From contig JAUEDM010000002.1 of assembly GCA_033439685.1 (NCBI GenBank), positions 4,526,001 to 4,590,000 on the forward strand: a stretch of 64,000 nt of DNA. The letters run 5' to 3'. The notes beneath the pieces are model-generated. The model saw nothing but the letters and a program-made list of their open reading frames with translations. It ran no database searches and had not been told where the DNA came from. The position numbers and the translations under genes were made by a program. Source of the stretch: Apodospora peruviana. Taxonomy: Eukaryota > Ascomycota > Sordariomycetes > Sordariales > Lasiosphaeriaceae. Positions 44,399 to 54,314 of this stretch are shown here, in pieces (position 1 is the stretch's first letter; the number at the start of each line of letters is the position of its first letter).

Positions 44399-46431
44399 AT
44401 GTTCCGCTATACGCTGAGACGAGCGGCATTCAATCATATCAGAGTTTTTAGGACGCCGAATTTCTGTCAGCTTCAGCCATGTCCTGCACTTATCCACGGG
44501 AACTACTTGAAGGGCAGGTCCAGCAGGAGCTTCCATGAGTTTGGAGCCGTATCTGGGTCGGAAACCGACACGCGTGAGGCAGCAAATGACACCATTTACG
44601 CCTTATCATCGGCTCCGGGAAAAGCCGGCATAGCTGTGATCCGCGTCTCTGGATCCGGCTGTCTTGATGTAAGCTCGTTTGCTATCAATTACCGGTTATC
44701 CTGCGTTCGCTGACCTTGCACAAGGTCTACAATGGACTGTGTCCGTCAAAACCACCGCCAAAGCCTCGGTACGCCGGGGTGAGAACCCTAACTGAACCCG
44801 GCAACCGCAAAGCTGGAGGTGATGGCAACATCGTGGACTCTGACGCCCTGGTGCTCTACTTCCCTGGACCGAAAACTGTCACCGGCGAAGACGTCCTCGA
44901 GTTGCACGTCCATGGTGGCTCCGCTACCATCAAGGCGGTGCTCGGTGCCATCCCAAAATGCACCTCTCCAGAAGGTGTGATTCGCTACGCGGAACCCGGC
45001 GAATTCACAAAACGGGCATTCTTCAACAGTCGGCTGGACCTCGCCCAGGTTGAATCGCTCGGCGACACGCTCGCCGCGGAAACGGAACACCAGCGCCGAG
45101 CAGCCGTCCGTGGAAACTCGGGCGCGCTTGGGAGGACCTACGAGTCCTGGCGCGAGCAGCTGTTACTCGCGCGCGGGGAGATCGAGGCGCTTATCGACTT
45201 TTCCGAGGATCAGCACTTCGACGAGTCGCCCACAGAGCTCCTGGCCAATGTTACCAAGCTGGTCGAGGGCATCCTCCACTCAATCCGGCTGCACGAGATG
45301 GGCAGCGAGCGGAGCGAACTGCTGCGCAACGGCATCCGCATCGCCCTCCTGGGTCCACCAAATGTTGGAAAGAGCTCGTTGATGAACCTGATCGTCGGAC
45401 GCGAGGCCTCTATCATCTCGTCCGAAGCGGGGACCACGCGAGATATCGTCGAAGCGAGCCTCGACATTCGAGGCTACCTGTGCTCGTTTGCCGACACGGC
45501 CGGGATCCGGACCAAGTCGGCTAGCCTAGTGCCCGGGGAAGCCGAACCGTTATCGTCATCATCCGTGATCGGCGCCATTGAGCAGGAAGGCATCCGAAGA
45601 GCGCGGAAGAAGGCTTTGGATTCTGATGTCATCATCGTGCTCGCATCCGTCGAGCCGACTCCATCCGGCGGTGACGGTGAGAGCAGCAGCCACCACATTA
45701 TTTACGACCTCGAGACATTACAGTTAGCTGCGGGTGCACAGCAGTGCCTTTTGGCGATCAACAAGAGCGATGCGGTGACACCCCAGGAGTTTTCGCGGCT
45801 CGTGAAAGATTTCCAGACCTCCGTGTTGACGAGAGTCTTCGACAAGCAACAACAGCCGCCACCGGTGCTCACACTGTCCTGCAAGGCGGCCCGGGAGACG
45901 GTGGGTGCTGCTGCTGTAGGTCTGACAGAAGCACCAGGGAGTGTCCAGACCCTGATCGAGCGGCTCGTCCAATCATTCTCGTCGCTGACCTCGCTGCCTG
46001 ACGACTTGCAGCACCTCCTTGGTGTAACCGAACGCCAAAAGCAGTTGCTCATCCAGTGCCGAGAACACCTCCAAGACTTTATGGACGAGGCGTCATCCAC
46101 TTGGGATGACTGTGGCGCACCCGCTTGGACAGTCGGAGGCGGCAGAAAAGAGCCAGATATTGTCTTGGCCGCGGAACACTTGCGGCTTGCCGCGCAGCGG
46201 TTGGCTTCCATCACGGGGCGTGGAGAGGGTGGAGACGTGGAGGAAGTGCTCGGTGTGATTTTTGAGAAGTGAGTTTGCCCCCTTTTCCAGTCGGTGGTTT
46301 TTTCTTCTTTTTTTTCACCCTTGTTTTTGTTTTGTTTCTTTTGTTGCCTATGCATGTGTGTGTGCCTTTGTGTGTGCCCTGTTGCTGACTAGCATATTTT
46401 CGACCGGTCCAGATTCTGTGTTGGGAAATAA
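44399..46431 (+). CDS. MSS1: Mss1/GTPBP3/MnmE, mitochondrial tRNA modification GTPase
   Basis: Exons 44399-44668, 44725-46268 and a 19-nt exon 46413-46431 give 610 residues. With Mto1 the enzyme adds the (carboxymethyl)aminomethyl-type group at C5 of wobble U34 in mitochondrial tRNAs. The presequence (MFRYTLRRAAFNHIRVFRTPN) is basic. The TrmE N-domain shows DTIYALSSAPGKAGIAVIRVSG and EDVLELHVHGG. G motifs are GPPNVGKSSL, EAGTTRD, DTAGIR and NKSD. The C-terminal CxGK motif, whose Cys is conserved in MnmE, appears only after the last splice: VLGVIFEK/FCVGK. Reading on without that splice would stop at EK and lose the motif. Divergent from MAK16. Confidence 0.95.
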
Positions 46432-47502
46432 TAGGAGAGTTGGAAAAGGACTACGGTAATAAGCCCGAGTGAGTTAGACTTAGGGCCGTGTATAATGTGC
46501 GCTGTACATAGATAAGCATACGCGTGTAATACTTAGGTACCTATGTGCTTACTGTATTTCTATATTTTCCCGGGAGAAGTTCCATAAATGTGCTCTACCA
46601 GTGCATACACGTGGTCTTTCCGCATACCCGCTTCTCACTCATCTGTACATATCCGCTAGACGCTCTTTATATTATTATTGACTGGGGAAAACTGGGGGAG
46701 GATGGCCGCGCGGTTGTATTATTATTCTTATGTAATAGCATGATGGAGAGAAACCCAAATTTCAAACTGTTGGGAAAGTGAGCGAAGGGAAGAGAAACCC
46801 AATTTTCAAGATTGCAAAGGATCGAGAGAAAAAGAGCGAGTGTAGTTAATGGTATAGTTAGCCCATTCTGATTATTTGTTTGTTGTAGTCTAAGTTTATT
46901 CTAAGAGTGTGTGTGTGTGTGTGTGTGTGTGTCCGTCTAATAAGTCTAAGATTTCTATGTAGGGTAGTGCGGCGTGAAAACCCGATTATAGAAGGAACGC
47001 TAGAAACAAATAGAAAGGTAGACGAGAGGGAACGACTGTAGAGAAGAAGAAAACACAACAGCAACAAAAAGCAGATCTTGCCACCAGAGTCATCAGTTGC
47101 CGCCTCCCATCTATCCAGTCTTTCTCTCCCCCATCTCCACAACGGAGAATATTCGTACACACCCCAGGTAATAACTAGGAAAGGTTGTCATCGTTGCCTG
47201 TTGATTTGTCTAATTCTATAGATATAAGATTTGGTAGAAAACAGAAAATGTTGTTGATAGAAAGACACAGTATAATCAAACACTGGCAGTAGCAATTTCT
47301 TTCAGCAATTTGTTGGTTGCGTTTCTGATGAATTGGTCTCCACCATCTTTGAGGATTTGTCGTCGTTGTTGTTAGTGGGCAGCCAACGAGCTGGAAAGAA
47401 GGCAAAATGAGGCTGCTGTTGCTGCTGTTTGCCATCGAGCAAGGAAATGGTGGTGTTACAGCGAAGTTGATTGTTGTTGTTGTCGTTGTTGTTGTTAACG
47501 AT
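46432..47502. other. Convergent 3' region of MSS1 and the 59-residue protein gene
   Basis: 1.07 kb. Carries a (GT)13 microsatellite (46907-46932) and trinucleotide GTT-rich sequence at 47470-47500. No gene seen. Confidence 0.55.
46907..46932 (+). repeat. Microsatellite (GT)13
   Basis: Thirteen uninterrupted GT units. Intergenic. Confidence 0.95.
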
Positions 47503-47823
47503 TTAGTTGCTGCTGGTCTTCTTATCCTCGTCGTCGTCGTCCTTGTCGTCCCTGTTTTGGAAGGGTTTGTTAGTATATGATTGTCGGTATGCTGAACAGG
47601 AGAAGATTGGCTTTGGCTTACTTGTTGTAGCCTGAGCGGCCAAAGTTGACAAACTTGTTGTCCTCCTCATCGTCGTTGCTTCCGTCCCTGGGTGGATGTT
47701 GTTAGTTATATTTGCTCTTTGTTTGTTTGATTGTGGAGTGTCATCGTCGACAACTTACTTGTTGTAGCCGGAGCGGCCATAGGCAACAGGGCAGCGGGTG
47801 GTGAAAGAAGTAGTGGCAGCCAT
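47503..47823 (-). CDS. 59-residue two-module protein with repeated GRSGYNK
   Basis: Three tiny exons (47823-47759, 47687-47622, 47551-47503) with introns of 71 and 70 bp give 59 residues. Exon 1 starts MAATTSFTTRCPVAY and ends GRSGYNK. Exon 2 is acidic (DGSNDDEEDNKFVNF) and ends with the same GRSGYNK. Exon 3 is acidic (DDKDDDDEDKK) and ends TSSN. Both donors cut at the same point of the motif (AAC AA/GTAAG) and both following exons begin GGAC, so the modules are phase-2 symmetric. Branch sites ACTAAC are present in both introns. No signal peptide or membrane segment is visible. I do not recognise the family. The splice logic, frame, TATA box and leader support a real, probably well-expressed gene. 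Confidence 0.8.
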
Positions 47824-47831
47824 TGCGAAGA

Positions 47832-48040
47832 TTTGTTTGTTTTGTTTGTTTGTTTGTTGGTTGGTTGGTTGATTGGTAGGTTATTTGGTTGAGAGTCGAA
47901 GTTGGAGTTGGTGATGATGAAAGATGGTTGTTTGTTACAGAGTTGGTTGGAGAATTGTATTGTATTGATGTCTGATGCTTTGAAGCTGATGATGATAGAA
48001 AATAACAAACTTCAAGAGGGAATCCCGAGTGGTTTATATA
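47832..48040 (-). promoter_or_regulatory. TATA box and CAAA-rich leader of the 59-residue protein gene
   Basis: On the minus strand TATATAAA (48040-48033) lies about 210 bp before the start codon, followed by a leader dominated by CAAAC/CAACC repeats just before the ATG (47832-47870). A stress-element core AGGGG lies further upstream at 48122-48118. TATA plus an unstructured CA-rich leader is typical of strongly inducible fungal genes. Confidence 0.6.
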
Positions 48041-51000
48041 CACAAAACATCATGTCTTTGAGTCGGCACACCGGATGAGATTCTACGTATCGCAAGTTGA
48101 ATGTCAGTCATCAACGCCCCCTTCTAGGTTGTTCTCGAGTACCCTCTCCCATCCCTGACGGATGCGGTCATCCTCAAGGGCCCCCAAACGTGTGGATGAC
48201 ATTCGGGGGCTTGTCTCGTCGCTCTCTCATCGGGCAATGCTTAGCTCCACTAGCTTGAGGTTACTGATGCAAAGCGGCCAAAAACAACTTAGCCAAGGAA
48301 GCAAAAAAGAACAATGGAAGTCGGCGCCAAGCCTGCCCATGTGGTATGGCTCTCTCTCTCTGTGCTCTCGGATTACATCTGTGTGGGTCCGAAACGAGAC
48401 AACAGGACGTTGACTATGACATATCCAGAGTATACCGAGGTACCAGGTATCACGACATGGAGAGGAGGCGCTTAAGGTACTTGGGGCGACTGTTGGCAAT
48501 AGCAACACTTCCGGGTTGATTTGCATTCGACACGCTAAGGTTGCCCTTAGGCAGATGCCTACGGTACCTGCGGCACACTCACTCAGAGTCTCGGTCGCTT
48601 CGTCGGGTTACATTGTGTTTTTGCTCTGTTTCAACTTCGGCTCGCCTTCACGTATACGGAGTCCGACCACCCCCCCGCCTCCCCACCCCCCCCAAAAAAA
48701 GAAAAAAGTTGCGGGAGGGTAGTCAAGGATCCAGGAGAAATAGAAAGCTAACAAAGGCCTGACATTCCAGCTCGACGGTGAGAAGTCAGCAAGCTGGAGT
48801 TAAGATGGATACGACAGCCATATTGAACCTGGCGCGCGTTGCTGTGCCACATTGACCGTCAAAGCCGACCTGGGGTGACGGGAGTCCTTCTGCAGATATG
48901 CGCGGTCCCAAGTTCAGTGCGAACTGGGCGTCCACGGGTGTTAGGTGAGATGGGTATGGGTGGATGTACCTTTGCAAGATTGGGGGGACAAAAGAACAGC
49001 AAAAAGAATCTAGCTGCCCTCCTTGATGATGACCTCAATTGGACCATGATTGGAAATTTGACCGGGCACAACATATTGTGGGCAGGCATAGGGCTGAGCA
49101 GGTGTCACCCAGACAATTTGGTGCCTGTGAAGTGCCTGGATGGCTGGAGTGCCTCTGCTGTGAGTGTGTCAGCGCCACCAAGGGAGCTGCTGTGGCTCTC
49201 GGCTTGGTAAGGTCGGGTCGGGTAGCACAAAGAATACACCGGGGCTAAGCTAGCCCGGCAAGGCGAGACATGCCCTGGAAACCCCGATGCACCGAAACCT
49301 CAATTAGGTACTCCGTACTCCGTAACCGAACATTCCTTCCCTCCAAGGCAGTCGTCGGGGATGCTTCTGTTTGTGAATTGTGATGCCTCGTCTGGCAGGA
49401 ACAGTTGGACTGAAAGGAAGGTACTGGCCTGGTACTGGCCTACTGGACCTGCCGGCCATGTCACTTCTGTCAGAACTGTGACTGACCGGTGACTTCCGGA
49501 TTCCTTTACCTCCGAGGGCCACTGGCAGTTCTGATTTCACCCACTTCCTTGTTTGCTGACAGTGCAGAATGGACTAGAACTACCTTAGTATACCAGAGTC
49601 CCTCGTTATTTCTTTTTATCCCAATTTATTACTTACACAATCTTTTGCTCGCTCACTTTTCCATATTTTTTCTAGACTGTTACACCCCATTCGAGCTAAA
49701 CCGCCGATCATTGCTGCAGGTAAGCCCAGTCACCGGTCCCATGGTAACGTTCTGATGCTCCCGGTCGATCCGCATGCCCACCCGTTATTCCCAAACCGTC
49801 TCCTTCTGCAGTGTGCCAGTGCTCACAGCATCAGCATGGCCGGATGACAAACAGGCTATTACTAGCCCACCTAGTACAACTACTAACCATCTCACTAGGA
49901 GCTACCTTACTTGAGGACAACGGTCAAGCAGGTTCTGGCATCCGGCATCCGGTAGCGGCAGGTCAGACAGCAATGCCCGGAACAGCCCGCTCTTCGCCCT
50001 CCTTCCAGCAAAGTTGATCCATTTGTCAGGTCTTACGTACATATGCTGTACGCAGTACGCTGCTCCTACGGCGTTCTGCGTATTCCGGCGGATTTGCGTC
50101 ACTGATCGGCCGGTTACAGTTGACTCAACATTACCTGGTCGTGGCGCAATCAATGGCTTTGCGGTCCTCGTTTGGGTTTCTTCTTGGATGCCCGGAGGTT
50201 GACCGCTCTTCTCGACCGGACACGGGATCCTTTACCACCACCAACACCACCAGCAAGCAGTCAGGAGCCACCAGCACAACTGAACACCAGCATTGCGGTG
50301 TGTATTGCGAGTACATTATCCGTTGCCCACGACATCAAGCATCGTGGCATAGCACCCAAGCCTCCGGGCCTCTTTGGCACATACCTTCAGTACCTATATA
50401 TGCATGGGTTTACTCAGCGTGTCGTCGTTGACGGGTTTGGTATTATCTGCCAAAAAGCCCCTGCAGCCAGTCCCCGCGTTCAGGGCTCATCCACAACCCA
50501 AATCGCGACAGCCCAAGGACGTGGTTCGGATGCACTGCTGTGCCACCCAAAATTCTCCACTGCACAAGGTACCGTTACAGGGTCCTGGGTGCTCGTGTCC
50601 CGGATACAGTAGGTCCTTGAGGGCCCCTGCACCTTGCACACACCACAGCCGTTCCGTGATCGACCCAGGGCCATGGCGAATCTGGGTTGGCACTGTTGCA
50701 TCGTCATAGGGCAAGCCTCAATTCAAACTGCAGCACGCAATGAGACGAGCCAGCTGCGACGCCTTGCCACGGTGCCATGACGGAACTCTCCCACTGAAAA
50801 AGTACAGTCTCATGTCTCGGCGGCTTTACCCGTGGTATAACGCCTCCCGAAGGTATTCATTCAGTTGCACGGGATCGACGCTTGTTCGCCGCAGAGCTAA
50901 TTCGTGCGAACGAGACATACCTTAAGATTATCTTGCTGCCTTGCGGACACGATGATTAAGGTTGAAACGAGACTTGCAGCGGCACTTATTGACCGGATCT

Positions 51001-53879
51001 GGATTGGCCGTCCTTCGTCGTCCTCCCGCTGTTGCTGTGCCACACGAAATCTTCACACAACTCCCGGGCAATTCACACCCTTGCGGATATCGTACCGAGC
51101 ATCTGGGTGAGGTGAGCGACGAGCTAGAAGGCTGAACGTTCTGAACCATACCCAGTCTCCACTTCATGAAGCACTTCGGCCTTCCAAAAGCTTGTCAGAA
51201 TTGCTGCTACACGCGTGAGGCTAACTCACGGGTGTATACTGGATCCGGTGCACCGTTCATGGGCATCATGCTGAACGCCGAGACCAAAGATGAATAAGTC
51301 TCCTCTAGGCTCCCGTTTAGCGACTCAAAATCGTCCTGCTTCGTGTTTATTATCTGGCTTGGCATGGCTCTGTCACCACCTCTTGCCAAGCAATGTCTTG
51401 GCATGTTGTTCTCGTGCCTCTCTTGCTCGTGTATGTCGACTTGCAGTAGCCGTGTCCGACTATCTCCTAACCCAGATCGCCTTTACACACGTGTTGGGGC
51501 ACACTTGCTCAGTCGATTATTCACACGGCATTCAGCCAAAGCCACCATTGGACAATAATGACCAGCCGACAGCCAGGCACGCACGCACATTGGACGGTTC
51601 TCCGTGTGCTCCTCATGTCTCTCCACAATCGACAAATCGGCCCCCTTCCCTCTTTCTATCTGACATGCCTACTATCGTCCACGTTGTCGCTTCTTTCGTC
51701 ATATTCTACCCTCAGCTGCGCTCAGCTAGGACCCACCGAGGTGCGTAAACGGCTGTGCAAGCTGACATTTCTCCACAGTACACTAGAACATGAGGCACAG
51801 AGCCTAGAGGAAGCCCAAGCCATGGGAAGGGTTAACAAAAGGACACAACTGCAATCATCGTCGTGACATACGGCCCCCATCCCCCCCAGCTTCAGAAGCT
51901 ATCACCACTCCCAAGAAATATGGCTGCCTAAACGGCCCGAATCGATCTGCCGCCCGGAAGCGTTTCGTTAATTGAATCCCTTACCTCACGCCCAAGTAAA
52001 GCATTGTTGGATTGAGGCTCAAGTACTAACACATTCGAGGTTGACGGCATCCCCGGTTTTGGAGTGCAGACTTGACGCGGGGTTCGAGAACTTGGCAAAG
52101 GTTTCTCAGCGACGAGCCGTGCTTCACTTACGGGGCGTGCGCTTGGAGCCCTCTCCAACTTCACCCAGGACCCCTTGATACACCCAGAAGCGTAACTACA
52201 CGATATCTGCATTGGCGAGGTCGACTGCCGTTGGCGGAAGGAATGGGCGACTTTTGCTTCCTTGGCAATATTACCTGGCGAAATAGCATGCGAGGCGCCT
52301 CCCACCGTGGAAGATCGAGCACAGAGACCACCGCCCTAAAGGCTCAGTGTTCTATCTCGTTGACGGAGAGGAGGCGCTGTGTATTGATATGGTCGAGGGT
52401 GCTTACTACAGGCCGAGATTATCGTTTTCCTTGGAAGCAGAAATGCTCGATATGACAACACCTCCCAAGTGACGAAGTCGAATATTCCTATCAACAATGC
52501 CGATACCCCATGGAGGGTTTGAGTCGGCCGTACCGAATCAAGCATCAACAGCGTTGAACCAAGATTGGCTACCGTTCTCGAGCCTTTGGAATCAGCCCGG
52601 TGGAAATGAGCACTACTATTCACACCACCTTTGATATGTTGCTAAGAAATAGTGCTCTTGTCGACCAATGCCGAAGGTCGGCTTTTCGTCTGTACTCTGT
52701 AGTCGGTAGGGTTGATCGAGCCAACAAAAAGAATGTCCCCCATGTAGACGATGAAGACCATCGGAGCGCCCGTGTCCATCACTGACTGGCCGGCTCGAAT
52801 TTTCAGAAACTTGCGCAAGGTACTACGAGCATAGTGATACCATTCTGGACGCTTCAGGCAAGCCTGTCTTGCGTTGAGGTGGTTCGACTGAGAGGATGGT
52901 TGGGTGACCCGGAAAGACCGTCCCGTCTGGATGCTATACCAGAGAGCCGCGTGACTTGTGATAAGATGCTCACAACCACATACAAGACAGACGGATGGAA
53001 TAGGGGCCTGGTCATTGGGGGTAGGATGGCCCGTATAGGAGAGTAGGCATGCTGAATGTCGACTTGTAAGCCGAAGCTCCTCTGCTTTTCACCCGTCCGG
53101 GCAAGGTAGGTTGGCAGGCAGCAGTATTTGAAACAACCGAGAGTTCCCGGATTATGACTGAGGACAAAGAAACGAGGAGTTCGCGTTTCTGATTGCGTCG
53201 GTGGTTCAGCACGACATCAGGTTGCGTGATGTGTTTGTTGTTGGATGATCTAATTCAGTTCAGGTTGACATGTCCCAATCTTGAAAGTCTCGGTTGTTCC
53301 CGCTTATTGGAAGCCAAGTGAAAACTTAAGTGCATCTAAGGGGGGGACTTTCCATGTCAACCCTCCGAGGTCTGGGCGGCGATGCGGCGCCGGACGTGGT
53401 TGCTGGATCCCGGACCGGACCGCGTCTTCTTTCTCGGTAGGTTTAGTGCTTGGCTTCCCTTTTGGCACACTTTGACGGGCAGGGGGGTTCCCCTGGTCTG
53501 CGAAGGTATAGCCACTGTGCGGACCTAGTGGGTTTGTCGCTAATTCGCGGGTGTTTTGTGGTGCCTTCACCAAATCGCGACTGGCCCGCACTGTACAAAG
53601 TACAAAGGAAAGAGCGGAGGTCGGCTCCTGCACCACACCGGGCCAAGCCAAAAATGCCAGTGCCCAGCTTCCCTAGCGTCGAAAGCAACCTGGAGCTGCA
53701 CATTTTCCGCAAGGCCAGCCAGCGGCTTTTTGTTCCTGAGCCTCACGAACATCCACCTGCCTGTCAGTCACCCACTCACCACCCGCACACCTTAACCTAA
53801 ACCTGACCTCTCCAATCCAATCCACCTCTCCTTTCCTCTTGCCAGCGCCTCACGCTTTTGGACTTGTGGCTTCGATGAT

Positions 53880-54314
53880 GGCCTGTGTTTTTTGTGGTTG
53901 ACAAACTCCAAGTCGTTCCTTTGGGATCTGTTCCTTCCCTTTTCGGGGTTCTATTCTGCTTTCTCCTTTCCTTTACCTTTGGGTTGCTGCTACCCTTGTT
54001 CGCAACCTCCTGCCATCCCGCCCAGGGTCTGCTCCGCGTGCTTTGTCTCTTCCGTCCGCTACCTCCACCGACACGCACACACACCATCCCAATTCCTGTC
54101 TTCTAGCCATCCTTCGCGCATCTCCTACACACGAACAATCCCCACACGAACGATCGACCCGCGTCCTGTTTCGAGCTCCACCATTAAACATCGTCGTCCC
54201 GCCCCCCCCGGCCAGGTGAAGAAAAAGTGGGAAAGGGACCACGCCAAAGCACACCAGGACCTTGCCCGTGTTTGTCGCCTTGATCACTGTGGGACCCCTC
54301 CAATTGTCGACGGC
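53880..54314 (+). promoter_or_regulatory. CT-rich promoter/leader of MKT1
   Basis: A pyrimidine-rich stretch (for example 53920-54000) upstream of the first MKT1 ATG. Such tracts mark transcription start regions and leaders of highly expressed filamentous-fungal genes. Confidence 0.5.

Larger units (their letters stand above)
47824..54314. other. 6.5-kb region without a recognisable gene
   Basis: Apart from the promoter of the 59-residue protein gene at the left and a CT-rich leader of MKT1 at the right (53880-54310), I find nothing coding. Open frames are short, on all frames, without motifs or splice-consistent joins. Base composition is not strongly AT-rich, so this does not look like classic RIP-degraded DNA. 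Poly-C/A at 48670-48700, short tandem copies of GGTACTGGCCT near 49425-49450, and a TACTCCGTACTCCGTA repeat near 49312 are the only local repeats noticed. Confidence 0.45.

Noticed and set aside
50172..50612. 146-codon frame in the gene-free region
   Set aside because: Composition is like random GC-moderate sequence, overlapping frames exist on both strands, and there is no motif or splice context.
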